Assembly: GCA_018335585.1 (NCBI GenBank)
Contig: JAGXRZ010000023.1
Location: 1 to 64,000 of the forward strand
Reading direction: 5' to 3'
Length of the DNA stretch: 64,000 nt
From: Selenomonadales bacterium
Lineage (GTDB): Bacteria; Bacillota; UBA994
This document shows positions 7,848 to 16,839 of this stretch, in pieces. Made by a program: the position numbers and the translations under genes. Under the pieces are notes generated by a model. It ran no database searches, was not told the origin of the DNA, and saw only the letters and a list, made by a program, of their open reading frames with translations. Position 1 is the first letter of the stretch; every line of letters begins with the position of its first letter.

Positions 7848-7853
7848 TCACTG

Positions 7854-7882
7854 ATTTTAGCATAAACGTAACCGGGGCGCAA
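7854..7882 (-). promoter_or_regulatory. serS/T-box promoter (sigma-A type)
   Basis: On the - strand, TTGCGC and TAAAAT are separated by 17 bases, with an extended -10 TGC immediately before TAAAAT. Transcription would start near 7847, just upstream of stem I of the T-box. Confidence 0.75.
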
Positions 7883-7970
7883 CTTTTTGAGCGAGCAGTT
7901 ATTGGGACAATATCAAAATCTTGCGGCTTTTTTCGCCGGCGATAAAAGCGGAAGGCCCTCTGCAGGGAAC

Positions 7971-7998
7971 TTGCGACGAACGAAGAATACAATATACA
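7971..7998 (+). promoter_or_regulatory. candidate promoter of the aminotransferase gene
   Basis: TTGCGA and TATACA are separated by 16 bases, 25 bases before the aspB-like start codon and upstream of its GGGGG ribosome site. The match is moderate. Confidence 0.45.
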
Positions 7999-8022
7999 AA
8001 ACGCAGTTAAGGGGGCCTATTC

Positions 8023-9213
8023 ATGAAAAAGCTCGCGGAACGCGCGCTAAACATTACTCCTTCCGTCACACTCAGTATAGACGCCAAAGCCAAGCAAATG
8101 GCGGCCCAAGGCATCAAAGTGGTTAACTTTGGTGTGGGCGAACCGGATTTTGACACCCCCGCCCATATTGCTAGAGCCGGTATCGCCGCGATAGAGGCCG
8201 GGCAGACGCGCTATACGCCGTCAAGCGGCACGGAGAAACTTCGCCAAGCTATTTGCCAGAAACTAAGCAGGGAAAACCAGCTTACTTACAGCCCGGCGCA
8301 GATCGTAGTGTCTAACGGCGCGAAACACAGCATCTATAACGCTCTGTTGGCTCTGTGCGACCCGGGCGACGAAGTCATTGTCCCCGCGCCCTACTGGGTA
8401 AGTTACCCTGAGATGGTCAAGATGGCCGGCGGCGCGCCCATAATCCTTGATACCCGCGAAGACGAAGACTTTAAAGTGCGCCCCGAGGAACTGCGTGCCG
8501 CCATCACGCCGCGCACTAAGGCGCTTATCCTTAACTCTCCGAGCAATCCGACTGGGATGGTCTATACGGCGAGCGAGCTAAAGGTCATTGCGGACCTCTG
8601 TGTAGAGCACCAAATCTATGTTATCTCCGATGAAATCTACGAGAAGCTTATTTACGACGGGACAAAACACGTGAGCATTGCTTCATTCGGTGCCGACATC
8701 AAAGAGCTGACCATTGTGGTAAACGGCATGTCTAAGGCTTACGCCATGACCGGCTGGCGTATTGGCTACACCGCTAGCAATTCGGGCCTAGCGGCGGCCA
8801 TGGGCAGCCTGCAAAGCCATGCAACCTCTAACCCAAACTCTATCGCGCAGGAGGCCAGCGTAGAGGCGCTTGTCGGCTCGCAGGCGGCCGTTAGTGTCAT
8901 GCTGCAGGAATTTGAGCGCCGCCGTCGCCGCATGGTCGAGCTTCTTAACGGACTACCCGGCGTATCCTGCCGCATGCCGCAGGGTGCGTTCTACGTGATG
9001 GCCAATATTGCCGGGCTGCTCGGGGCCTCATACGACAAGGAAATAATCCTCGACGACGTAAGGCTGGCAGGTGTCATGCTCGAAAAAGCATACGTGGCGG
9101 TAGTGCCGGGCTCCGGCTTTGGTGCGCGCAACTATATTCGCCTCTCTTACGCGACGTCAATGGAGAATATCGAAACCGGCCTAGGTCGCATGAGAAGTTT
9201 TCTGCAGTCATAG
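8023..9213 (+). CDS. aspB: pyridoxal-phosphate aspartate aminotransferase (class I, AspB type)
   Basis: 396 residues. Class I aminotransferase landmarks: VNFGVGEPDFDTP (34-46), SNPSNPTG ending at about 178, ISDEIYEKL (201-209), and the PLP Schiff-base lysine K238 in NGMSKAYAMTGWRIGY. The family interconverts aspartate and oxaloacetate with glutamate/2-oxoglutarate. Related enzymes can use other amino acids, so strict specificity is inferred. It stands alone on the + strand, divergent from serS, with a terminator-like hairpin 10 bases after its stop. Confidence 0.9.
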   Translation: MKKLAERALNITPSVTLSIDAKAKQMAAQGIKVVNFGVGEPDFDTPAHIARAGIAAIEAGQTRYTPSSGTEKLRQAICQKLSRENQLTYSPAQIVVSNGAKHSIYNALLALCDPGDEVIVPAPYWVSYPEMVKMAGGAPIILDTREDEDFKVRPEELRAAITPRTKALILNSPSNPTGMVYTASELKVIADLCVEHQIYVISDEIYEKLIYDGTKHVSIASFGADIKELTIVVNGMSKAYAMTGWRIGYTASNSGLAAAMGSLQSHATSNPNSIAQEASVEALVGSQAAVSVMLQEFERRRRRMVELLNGLPGVSCRMPQGAFYVMANIAGLLGASYDKEIILDDVRLAGVMLEKAYVAVVPGSGFGARNYIRLSYATSMENIETGLGRMRSFLQS

Positions 9214-9220
9214 AACAAAG

Positions 9221-9249
9221 AACGGGCTACGCCATCGCGCAGCCCGTTT
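9221..9249. terminator. bidirectional terminator between aspB-like gene and ECF sigma gene
   Basis: ACGGGCT (9222-9228) pairs with AGCCCGT (9241-9247) around a 12-base loop that can itself pair. It separates two convergent genes and can serve both. Confidence 0.65.
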
Positions 9250-9262
9250 CGCCCTGTTGACC

Positions 9263-9841
9263 TTACATTACCACGCCGTACTGACCGAGCAACCGCGCCA
9301 GTTCCACGCGCAATTGCTTGCGCGCGCGGTAAAGCTTGCAGCGGATGGATTCTACCGAGCAGGCCATATGCCCCGCCATTTCTTCATAGGACAACCGCTG
9401 CAAGTCCTTTTGCACGATAAGTTTCCTGTAGGCGGCCGGCAGACGGCTAAAGGCATTATCGATGCACTTGCGTATGTCCTCCAATTCCCACTTCTTCTCA
9501 AGCGCGCTTACATCCAGCCACGCGGGTGGCCGCAGATTAAGCAGTTCGCGCAGATCTAATGTCTGGAGCGAGACAGAAGGCGTGCGCTTCTTTTTGCGCA
9601 GCAAATCGACGTGATGATTCTCCATGATGCGCAGGAGCCATGTGCTAAACGAGGATTCGCCGCGAAACTCGCTCACCCGCGCCCACGCTCGCGCGAAGGA
9701 CTCCTGTACGAGGTCTTCGGCGTCTTGCCACGAGCGAGTAAGTGTGATGGCTCGGCTTCCTGCCAGCGCCCAATACTTGTTGACCATTTCTTCAAAGGCC
9801 GCTTTGTCGCCCCTACGCAAACGTTCCAGTAGCTCTGTCAC
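9263..9841 (-). CDS. RNA polymerase ECF-type sigma factor
   Basis: 192 residues from a GTG start with GGAGA nine bases upstream. Region 2 (about 25-65) contains WQDAEDLVQESFARAW, the -10 recognition helix. Region 4 (about 130-180) ends in the helix-turn-helix SYEEMAGHMACSVESIRCKLYRARKQLR. There is no sigma-1.1 or region 3, as expected for the ECF group. No anti-sigma gene is adjacent. The gene is divergent from a class A penicillin-binding protein with fewer than 50 bases between them, suggesting a cell-envelope stimulus, but this is inference. Confidence 0.9.
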   Translation of the reverse strand: MTELLERLRRGDKAAFEEMVNKYWALAGSRAITLTRSWQDAEDLVQESFARAWARVSEFRGESSFSTWLLRIMENHHVDLLRKKKRTPSVSLQTLDLRELLNLRPPAWLDVSALEKKWELEDIRKCIDNAFSRLPAAYRKLIVQKDLQRLSYEEMAGHMACSVESIRCKLYRARKQLRVELARLLGQYGVVM

Positions 9842-9889
9842 TGTTCGAGGTCTCCTTTCTTGGGCACCCTACACTTGGTGGTGATGCTT

Positions 9890-11893
9890 ATGACCCGCAA
9901 ACTACATGCGCAGGCGGCAATTCTTGCTTCCCTTGCAGCTGTTACTATTCTGTTTCTCGGGTTAAATACCTTCTTGGCGTTACCTCCATTCGTGCAAAGA
10001 GAAGCGAGCCTTGTCTTTGCCCGCGATGGGACATTGCTCACGCGTATTTTTGTGGAAAATCGCGAGGTAATTAGCATAGGGGATGTACCGGAACATCTGT
10101 TGCAAGCAATTATTGCTACAGAAGACGCGCGCTTCTATCGGCACTTTGGCCTTGACCCCATCGGCATCGGCCGGGCCTTGTTGGAAGCGCTGCGCAGGCG
10201 CCGCTTTGTCGAGGGAGCCAGCACGATTACCCAACAACTAGCGCGCAACCTCTACGACCTCCCCATGGAGCGCACCCTGCGCCGCAAGCTCAAGGAAGCG
10301 TATTTGGCGATTCTCTTAGAGCGGCACTACACGAAGCAAGAGATTCTGGAGCTGTACATTAACGAAATCTACATGGGGCATGGTACTTACGGCGTAGAAG
10401 CCGCCAGCCGGCACTACTTTAACAAGCGGACGCGGGACCTAAATCTGGCCGAGGCGGCAATGTTGGCCGGGCTTATCCGCGGACCGGAATGGTACTCGCC
10501 GCGCGCTAACTTAGAGCGCGCCGAGGCGCGTCAGGCGTGGGTGCTGGGACGCATGGTAACCGAAGGGTATATTACCGAGAACGAGGCGACCGCAGCCAAG
10601 GAGGCAGCAGTGGTGCTAGCAGATGCACCGCGCGCCGCAGTCGGGGGAGAACTGCTCAGAAGTTACATCAGAACCTCCCTAGAACAGCATATGCCAAACG
10701 GCAGTGCGCTAGCCGCAGTTGCCGGGCTCCGCATCTTTACGACGCTAGACACCTCCATGCAGGCGGCCGCCGAGTCTGCCCTAGCCCGTCTAGCCGACCT
10801 GACCGAAAACAGAACGGGTCAAAACGGAGTAATACAACCGCAAGGCGCACTGGTTGCACTAGATCCAAAGACGGGCGAGATCAGAGCCTTGGTGGGGGGG
10901 CGCGGCAATGCGCCGCCGGGCTTTAACCGCGCCGTAGAGGCGCTGCGACAGCCCGGGTCGGCCTTTAAGCCCTTTGTCTATGCTACCGCACTACAGCAAG
11001 GGCTAACGCTCGCCAGCCAAATAACCTGCGAGCCCGTCACCTTCCCGGAGCCGGAGGGCCCGCCGTGGGCACCTGCGGATTTTGGCGGGGAGTTCCATAA
11101 CCGACCGCTCTGCCTGCGCGAAGCGCTTGTAGTCTCCTGCAACGTAGTGGCCGCGCGGCTTATCCACCAAGTGACGCCTGCCGCGGCGGCCGCTATGGCA
11201 AGGCGCCTCGGCCTAACGACCCCGCTACGGCCGGTGTTGTCGCTGGCGCTTGGCACCTCGGAGACAACGCCGCTCGTTATGGCGCAAGCGTTCGCTCCCT
11301 TTGCCAACGGCGGACGCGTGCTGGCGGGACACACGGCCGACCCTATCGTCCGTGTTGAAACACGCGCGGGGCGCGTCGTTAGGGAAGCACGCCCGCGGTT
11401 GGTGCCGGGTGCGCTCGACCCGCGCATTGCCTACCTAGTTACCAGTGCGCTCAGGGACGTTATCGCCTCGCCGCAGGGTACCGGACGAGGCGTCCTAAGA
11501 ACTTTCACCCGGCCGGCGGCGGGGAAAACAGGCACTTCCGAAGACATGCTGGACGCTTGGTTCGTAGGCTATACGCCGCAGTTAGTCGCGGCCGTGTATG
11601 TAGGCAACGACCGTGGCGAAACGCTGGGGGGCACGGGAGGAGCGTTGGCCGTTCCTATCTGGGCGCACTTTATGCAGGCGGCCCACAAGGGCCTGCCGAT
11701 AGAAGACTTCACGCGCCCGGAAGGCATCGAGGAGATAACCATCTGTGTCGAAAGCGGCTTGGCGGCACGGGAGGCATGCCCGGCCGACACGCTACGGACG
11801 GAGTTATTTCTGACGGGCACCGCCCCCGCCGAACCCTGTGACGTGCATCGGCCCGCCTTGGAGTGGCGTTTCCCGTGGGACTGGTTTCGCTAG
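9890..11893 (+). CDS. class A penicillin-binding protein (PBP1A family)
   Basis: About 667 residues from ATG 9890, chosen because GGTGGTG lies six bases upstream; the frame also permits ATG at 9884 or 9860. One membrane anchor near residues 8-32. The glycosyltransferase 51 domain has catalytic Glu in TEDARFYRHFG and the motif EGASTITQQLARN. The transpeptidase has SAFK (S357, K360), SCN (416-418) and KTGT (544-547). It polymerises and crosslinks peptidoglycan on the outer face of the membrane. It is divergent from an ECF sigma gene and convergent with a metallo-hydrolase gene. Confidence 0.95.
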   Translation: MTRKLHAQAAILASLAAVTILFLGLNTFLALPPFVQREASLVFARDGTLLTRIFVENREVISIGDVPEHLLQAIIATEDARFYRHFGLDPIGIGRALLEALRRRRFVEGASTITQQLARNLYDLPMERTLRRKLKEAYLAILLERHYTKQEILELYINEIYMGHGTYGVEAASRHYFNKRTRDLNLAEAAMLAGLIRGPEWYSPRANLERAEARQAWVLGRMVTEGYITENEATAAKEAAVVLADAPRAAVGGELLRSYIRTSLEQHMPNGSALAAVAGLRIFTTLDTSMQAAAESALARLADLTENRTGQNGVIQPQGALVALDPKTGEIRALVGGRGNAPPGFNRAVEALRQPGSAFKPFVYATALQQGLTLASQITCEPVTFPEPEGPPWAPADFGGEFHNRPLCLREALVVSCNVVAARLIHQVTPAAAAAMARRLGLTTPLRPVLSLALGTSETTPLVMAQAFAPFANGGRVLAGHTADPIVRVETRAGRVVREARPRLVPGALDPRIAYLVTSALRDVIASPQGTGRGVLRTFTRPAAGKTGTSEDMLDAWFVGYTPQLVAAVYVGNDRGETLGGTGGALAVPIWAHFMQAAHKGLPIEDFTRPEGIEEITICVESGLAAREACPADTLRTELFLTGTAPAEPCDVHRPALEWRFPWDWFR

Positions 11894-11909
11894 CCTAACT
11901 TGGGCCGCT

Positions 11910-12659
11910 TTAGCACTCGATCTGAAGGCCAGAGTATGCTAAGACCACTTCGCCGTTAAACGCCGCCCGCGCCTCAGCTAGGAGCTCTGCGTTATCGCCG
12001 CGCGGGGGCAGGTGGGTGAGGATTAGCTCCCCGACCATCGCCTGCTCGGCTAAGATGCCGCATTCCCGCGCACTCATATGCTGCGCTAAGTTTTGGCCCT
12101 TGTCTTGTTCGGTAAAGCTTGCTTCCACCAATAGCACATCGGCAAGTGCAGCGAACTCCACGAGCCCTTCGTCCCACTCCGTATCGCCGGTATAAACTAG
12201 GCTACTCCCGCCTGCCTCCACGCGTACGGCGTAGCAGGGATATACGTGCTTGGTGCGATAGAAGGAGAAGGTCATCGCGCCCAGCCCAAAGCGAAAATGC
12301 TCGTCGATATGGCGCACGTCTAACACCTCGCGAAAGGGTATGACGGCGCGCTCAAGCGCGGGTTCGGCGGGACAGTACACCGGAAGCGCCGTGGCCACGC
12401 CGCGGGCCATGCCTAGCATGCGGGCATAGCGCAGCACGAGCAGGTCGCAAAAGTGGTCGGCGTGCAGGTGACTGAGCACCACTGCCGATAGGTCGCCCTT
12501 ACGCACATCGATATACTGGCCAAGCTTTGACACCACGCCACTGCCGCAATCCAGTAACACGCGTACTTCTCCCTCAGTCAAAAGATACCCCGGTCCCGCG
12601 CCTCCTGCCGGAGGATAAGGCGAATGACACCCCAGCACTGTCAACTGCAATTTACACAC
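11910..12659 (-). CDS. MBL-fold metallo-hydrolase (RNase Z-like fold)
   Basis: 249 residues. The zinc motif HLHADH is at 64-69. A later His (TKHVYP), the metal-bridging Asp in YTGDTEWDEG, and the final His in LILTHLPPR complete a two-zinc site. The absence of the flexible exosite arm argues against a dedicated tRNase Z; stand-alone proteins like this include phosphodiesterases and other hydrolases. The substrate is unknown. Its start lies close to a long repeat-rich spacer. Confidence 0.8.
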   Translation of the reverse strand: MCKLQLTVLGCHSPYPPAGGAGPGYLLTEGEVRVLLDCGSGVVSKLGQYIDVRKGDLSAVVLSHLHADHFCDLLVLRYARMLGMARGVATALPVYCPAEPALERAVIPFREVLDVRHIDEHFRFGLGAMTFSFYRTKHVYPCYAVRVEAGGSSLVYTGDTEWDEGLVEFAALADVLLVEASFTEQDKGQNLAQHMSARECGILAEQAMVGELILTHLPPRGDNAELLAEARAAFNGEVVLAYSGLQIEC

Positions 12660-12765
12660 CTCGCTATACTTAGTTTTTCCCGGGCAATAATTGCGCCCAT
12701 GCCTATTTTACTACTCTCGAAGTGATGCGGCTAGCGCGGCAGGGAAACCTTGCTCCAACGCGAAC

Positions 12766-12952
12766 AGGATGATAGGAAGGATGAGGAGGGAGCTAGGGAA
12801 ACTAATTCATACGGATGGGCTGGAATAAGGGGTGCACTGACCCTGTCCTATCCATCTCATCCGTCCAATCCGGTCCATCCGTGTTAATTCACAATCTCCT
12901 CCCTCCCCATCTCCCCTATCCTCCTCGTATCTACTCAATCCGAAATGAATCG
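12766..12952. repeat. 190-bp intergenic repeat, unit 1
   Basis: The left arm GGAAGGATGAGGAG...CGGAT and the right arm CATCCG...CTCCTCCCTCC are imperfectly complementary, so the unit can fold into a long hairpin. Bases 12885-12943 are identical to 13075-13133 (59 of 59 by eye). The core contains a run of ATCC/CCGT phrases. Confidence 0.85.
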
Positions 12953-12977
12953 GCGACGCCTAATTCTGTCGGATGAT

Positions 12978-13143
12978 CAGGATACGGGGGTGATGGGAAG
13001 GATGAGGAGAGAACTAGGGAAGTTAATTCAGACGGATAGATTGGGATTTACAGGATAGGACGGATAAGGGGTGCTAATTCACAATCTCCTCCCTCCCCAT
13101 CTCCCCTATCCTCCTCGTATCTACTCAATCCGACATAAATCGT
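12978..13143. repeat. 190-bp intergenic repeat, unit 2
   Basis: A second tandem copy with the same left arm (GGAAGGATGAGGAGAGAACTAGGGAA) in slightly diverged form, a shorter central part, and the identical 59-base right arm at 13075-13133 ending in CTACTCAATCCGA. Confidence 0.85.
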
Positions 13144-13157
13144 AAAGGAGGTATTCT

Positions 13158-14093
13158 ATGACCACTATTTTGGTGCGTGGTGAGCTTAGTGCCGACGAGC
13201 GAGCACAGATTAACGCAGCTTTCCCGGAGGCAGAGGTAATCACCGCAGAAGGCGACGAGTTTCTGCGTCACCTGCCCGGAGCCGATATCGTCTGGGGAGG
13301 GCTGCGCCCGTCGCAGATAGCCCTTGGCAAACGCTTAAAGCTCATTCAAGTGCTGAGTGCCGGTGTCGACCATATGCTCTCACCTGAACTTAGAGCAAGC
13401 CAAGCCGAGCTCTGTACTACTAGCGGCATTCATCAAGAGACAATCGCCGAACATGTGCTGGGGATGATGTTGTGTCTAGTGCGCAGCTACCCAGCCCACA
13501 TCTTAAACCAGCAAACGAAGAACTGGCGCCCCACCGAGCCTAAGCTTCTCTACGGCCAGACCGTAGGCATCTTAGGGTTTGGCGCGATTGGGCAGGCGAT
13601 CGGCTCGCGGGCTAAGGCCTTTGGCATGCGGGTTATCGCCGTGCGCAAACACCCCGCGCCCTCGCCCTGTGCCGATGAGGTGGTGGCGGATAGGGAACTA
13701 GACACCATTCTGCCGCGCGTAAAGCACCTAGTTGTGGCTCTCCCTCTCACCCCAGAAACAGACAATCTTTTGCATCGCGAGCGCTTGGCACTGCTACCCG
13801 CCGGAGCCTACTTCTACAACATCGCGCGGGGCAAGGTAGTAGACGAAGTTGCCTTAGCCGAGTTCCTGCAAGGCGGGCATCTCGTCGGCGCGGGTCTGGA
13901 TGTCTTTGCCGAAGAGCCTCTCCCCCCCACAAGCCCTTTGTGGTCGATGAGTAACGTCCTAGTCACGCCGCATTGCGCGGGGTCGCTGCCAAATTACCGT
14001 GAACGAGCGCTGGCTATCTTCCTCGAAAACCTGCGCCGCTTGCGTCAAGGCGAGGCTCTTATCAACACCGTAGACAAACAAGCCGGGTACTAG
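13158..14093 (+). CDS. D-2-hydroxyacid dehydrogenase (NAD-binding)
   Basis: 311 residues with AAAGGAGG before the ATG. The Rossmann motif is G140-F-G142-A-I-G145. The catalytic triad is intact: R224 (NIARG), E253 (DVFAEEPLP) and H272 (TPHCAG). The family reduces 2-keto acids to D-2-hydroxyacids (or oxidises them) with NAD(P)H. Specificity cannot be read from the sequence. The last four bases overlap the convergent aroC end. Confidence 0.9.
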   Translation: MTTILVRGELSADERAQINAAFPEAEVITAEGDEFLRHLPGADIVWGGLRPSQIALGKRLKLIQVLSAGVDHMLSPELRASQAELCTTSGIHQETIAEHVLGMMLCLVRSYPAHILNQQTKNWRPTEPKLLYGQTVGILGFGAIGQAIGSRAKAFGMRVIAVRKHPAPSPCADEVVADRELDTILPRVKHLVVALPLTPETDNLLHRERLALLPAGAYFYNIARGKVVDEVALAEFLQGGHLVGAGLDVFAEEPLPPTSPLWSMSNVLVTPHCAGSLPNYRERALAIFLENLRRLRQGEALINTVDKQAGY

Positions 14094-15181
14094 GACCACT
14101 GTGCGGGGCTGTCTAGCATAGCGGCTAGGAGTACCCACGCCAACACGGCTTCAGCCACCACTGCCGCGGCAAACACGGCTGTCACGTCGCTGCGCTCGCG
14201 CACAGGGCATGCTTCTTTAAGAGTAGCAAGGTCTACCGTAACGCCGGGAGCGAGGGTAGGAATGGGCTTAACGGCGCAGGAGAACAGCAATGGCTGCCCT
14301 GTCGTCATGCCCCCCGCTAGCCCTGCGTTGGCGTTCCCTTCGTAGTAAATGCCTTTTTGGGGGTCGTAGCGCAGGCTGTCGCCCGCCACGCCGGGCGCAT
14401 GGCGAGCCTCGGCAAAAGCTCTGCCGATTGCCACTCCCCTTACGGCCGGAATAGACATGAGCGCCCCGGCTATTTGCCCGTCGAGGCGCCTGTCGGCGTG
14501 CACGTAAGAGCCCAGCCCGACAGGCAAGTGAAAGGCCGCCACTTCGATTATGCCGCCGACGCTTTGCGCCTCTTTGCGGCACACTGCCAGTAATTCTTCT
14601 GCGGCTTTGGCCTTCCCTGCGCCTACGGCAAGAGGATGTTCGCGTGCGCGCCTAAATACTTCTTCCGTCGCGTCTGTCTCCCCTAGCGTGAGCGGGCCTA
14701 GTTCGGCTACACGGCTGTAGATACTAATGCCCCTTTGGCGCAACGCTTGGCGGGCTACGGCCCCGATGGCCGTGCGCAGGGCGGTTTCGCGCGCGCTGGC
14801 GCGTTCGAGGACACTTCGCGCATCGTCAAACCCGTATTTGACCATGCCTGGGTAGTCGGCGTGCCCCGGCCGCGGGCAGGTAATCTTTGGAGCGCCGCTT
14901 GGAAGCTCTGGGTGCATGCTCTCCGCCCAGTTAACGTGGTCGCGGTTAGAAATTTGCAGGCAGAGCGGGCTACCTAATGTAACGCCGCCCCGCAGCCCGG
15001 CCAGCACTTTCACCGCATCTTGCTCAATCTTCATGCGTTCGCCGCGTCCGGGGACACGCTGTCGGCGGGCTAACTCGGCGTCAATCTCGCGCACGTCTAC
15101 CCGCATTCCTGCGGGCAGGCCCTCAATAATGCACGTTAGCGCCGGGCCGTGCGACTCGCCTGCGGTGAGATATCTAAGCAT
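14090..15181 (-). CDS. aroC: chorismate synthase
   Basis: 363 residues. It starts with MLRYLTAGESHGPALTCIIEGLPAG, the first chorismate synthase signature, and contains RSVLERASARETALRTAIGAVA and GNANAGLAGGMTTGQPL, the other conserved FMN/EPSP-binding stretches. It converts EPSP to chorismate using reduced FMN, the last common step of aromatic amino acid synthesis. Its start overlaps the end of aroA by 8 bases, so the two are coupled and act in consecutive steps. Confidence 0.97.
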   Translation of the reverse strand: MLRYLTAGESHGPALTCIIEGLPAGMRVDVREIDAELARRQRVPGRGERMKIEQDAVKVLAGLRGGVTLGSPLCLQISNRDHVNWAESMHPELPSGAPKITCPRPGHADYPGMVKYGFDDARSVLERASARETALRTAIGAVARQALRQRGISIYSRVAELGPLTLGETDATEEVFRRAREHPLAVGAGKAKAAEELLAVCRKEAQSVGGIIEVAAFHLPVGLGSYVHADRRLDGQIAGALMSIPAVRGVAIGRAFAEARHAPGVAGDSLRYDPQKGIYYEGNANAGLAGGMTTGQPLLFSCAVKPIPTLAPGVTVDLATLKEACPVRERSDVTAVFAAAVVAEAVLAWVLLAAMLDSPAQWS

Positions 15182-16463
15182 GCTGTTTCCCCCCTCTAGC
15201 CAGTTGCTCTAGCGTCGCAAAAAACCCTCTGTAGGACACGGCCACACATTCGGCTCCCTGTAAGGTCGTTGTGCCCTCTGCCCTGCAGCCTGCCACAGCC
15301 AGAGACATCGCCAAGCGGTGGTCGCCATGCGAATTGACGTGAGCGCCCTTAAGCTTGCCTCCCTCGATAACAAATCCATCGGGCAACTCCTGACATCTTA
15401 CCCCCATCTGCGTTAGTTCGCCAAGCAGCGCCGTAATACGGTCGCTTTCTTTTACCCTTAGTTCAGCGGCGTCGCGCACTTCGGTCTTGCCAGCGGCGAG
15501 CGCTGCCGCCACCGCGAGGATGGGCAGTTCGTCAATTAAGCGCGGAATGTCTGCTCCCCCCACACTAAAGCCGCGCAGCTTCCCCCCTAGCACGTGAACA
15601 CTGCCGACCGGCTCGGGCTCTGTGCGCTGCACGGTGATGGTCAAGCGCGCTCCCATAGCCTGCAGCACGTCCAACACGCCCGTCCGCGTGGGGTTTAGTC
15701 CCACGTTTAGCACAGTCAACTCCGCCCCCGGCGTTACAGCGGCCAAAACTAGGAAAAACGCCGCGCCGGAGATATCGCCGGGAACCTCAAAGTCACAGGG
15801 GTTTAAGGCTTGTCCGCCGCGGAGCTCCACATAACCCGTGTGATAGTCGATGTTGCACCCAAAAGCCCGCAACATACGCTCCGTATGGTCGCGCGTGGGA
15901 TGCTTCTCCCAAATCCGTGTTGTGCCCGTCGCACTGAGCCCCGCTAAGAGCAAGGCCGATTTCACTTGGGCACTGGCTATAGGCAAGCGGTGGTCCCGCG
16001 CGGTAAGCTTCCCACCCGCTACTACTAAGGGCGGGCGTCCCCCGCTTGTCTTAGCTAGAAGCTGTCCCCCCATTAGCGTCAGCGGGTCCACAATTCTCTG
16101 CATGGGGCGTCGCGATAACGAGGCGTCGCCGACGAGTGTTGCCTGTAGGCTACTCCCCGCCAAAAGCCCTGCCAATAGGCGCATGGTTGTGCCCGAGTTG
16201 TCGCAGTCGAGTGCCGCCTGCGGCTCACGCCAGTGCGAGAGACTCCGTCCCGTGACGCAAAATCTTCCCGCGTGTTCTTCTACGGCAATCCCAAGTTGAC
16301 ATATACAGCGCTTGGTCGCCGCCACGTCTTCCGCATCCGACAGGCCGACTAGCCGCGAAACACCCGGCGCTAACGCCGCGATTAACAGCGCGCGGTGACT
16401 GATAGATTTATCTCCCGGAACCCGGATATCTCCCCTAAAAGCCTCTATTTGCTTAAACCGCAT
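15174..16463 (-). CDS. aroA: EPSP synthase (3-phosphoshikimate 1-carboxyvinyltransferase)
   Basis: 429 residues. N-terminal GDKSISHRALLIAALA; LDCDNSGTTMRLLAGLLA, which corresponds to the PEP-loop region; RPPLVVAGG; and C-terminal ESDRITALLGELTQMG and GDHRLAMSLAVAG. It joins PEP and shikimate-3-phosphate. The loop equivalent to the glyphosate-contact region reads NSGTTMRL; the Gly-Thr order of classical sensitive enzymes (NAGTAMRP) is altered, which is typical of Gram-positive class II enzymes. Transcribed ahead of aroC. Confidence 0.97.
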   Translation of the reverse strand: MRFKQIEAFRGDIRVPGDKSISHRALLIAALAPGVSRLVGLSDAEDVAATKRCICQLGIAVEEHAGRFCVTGRSLSHWREPQAALDCDNSGTTMRLLAGLLAGSSLQATLVGDASLSRRPMQRIVDPLTLMGGQLLAKTSGGRPPLVVAGGKLTARDHRLPIASAQVKSALLLAGLSATGTTRIWEKHPTRDHTERMLRAFGCNIDYHTGYVELRGGQALNPCDFEVPGDISGAAFFLVLAAVTPGAELTVLNVGLNPTRTGVLDVLQAMGARLTITVQRTEPEPVGSVHVLGGKLRGFSVGGADIPRLIDELPILAVAAALAAGKTEVRDAAELRVKESDRITALLGELTQMGVRCQELPDGFVIEGGKLKGAHVNSHGDHRLAMSLAVAGCRAEGTTTLQGAECVAVSYRGFFATLEQLARGGKQHA

Positions 16464-16534
16464 CGTCTACCCCCCAGTTGTATCAGTGTAACATATTGCC
16501 TATCGGTCTGCTGCCGATTAATGCCGATTTGTGG

Positions 16535-16540
16535 TATACT
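16535..16540 (+). promoter_or_regulatory. extended -10 of the DUF1858 gene
   Basis: TGGTATACT forms an extended -10 about 20 bases before the GGAGGTG ribosome site of the downstream gene. No strong -35 is visible, which fits an extended -10 promoter. Confidence 0.45.
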
Positions 16541-16565
16541 AAGGCTAAGTTTGGAGGTGTGAAGG

Positions 16566-16766
16566 ATGAAAGTAACCCGCGACATGGGCATTCAAGATGT
16601 GGTGGACAAGTTCCCGCAACTAGTGCCGGTGTTTTTCAAGTATGGTCTAGGCTGCTTGGGTTGCGCCGCCGCTCGCTTTGAATCTATCGAGCAAGGAGCA
16701 ATGGCGCACGGCATTGACGTAGATGCGCTAATTAAAGACCTGAACCTAGCGCTTGAGAAGAAGTAG
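16566..16766 (+). CDS. DUF1858 domain protein
   Basis: 66 residues with a GGAGGTG site. The whole protein is one DUF1858 domain: ITRD-like opening (VTRDMGIQDVVDKFP), FFKYGLGCLGCAAARFESIEQGAMAHGID. The CLGC pair is typical; these small proteins or domains are often found with hybrid-cluster or Fe-S redox proteins. The exact role is unknown. It is a single-gene unit ended by a strong hairpin. Confidence 0.9.
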   Translation: MKVTRDMGIQDVVDKFPQLVPVFFKYGLGCLGCAAARFESIEQGAMAHGIDVDALIKDLNLALEKK

Positions 16767-16787
16767 CACTTAGCAAGGTACTTAAAG

Positions 16788-16828
16788 CAGAGGGGCTGTC
16801 TCCATCCGGTGATGGGACAGCCCCTCTG
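16788..16828. terminator. shared terminator between DUF1858 gene and YabE-like gene
   Basis: CAGAGGGGCTGTC pairs with GACAGCCCCTCTG, a 13-bp stem, followed by TTGTTT on the + strand. The genes are convergent, so it can serve both. Confidence 0.85.
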
Positions 16829-16839
16829 TTGTTTAGCGT

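Larger units (their letters stand above)
12660..13157. other. 498-base spacer made of repeats
   Basis: No gene is seen. Most of the spacer is two ~190-bp repeat units (annotated separately). The remainder holds the MBL gene's upstream region on the left and the GGAGG ribosome site of the hydroxyacid dehydrogenase on the right. Confidence 0.8.
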
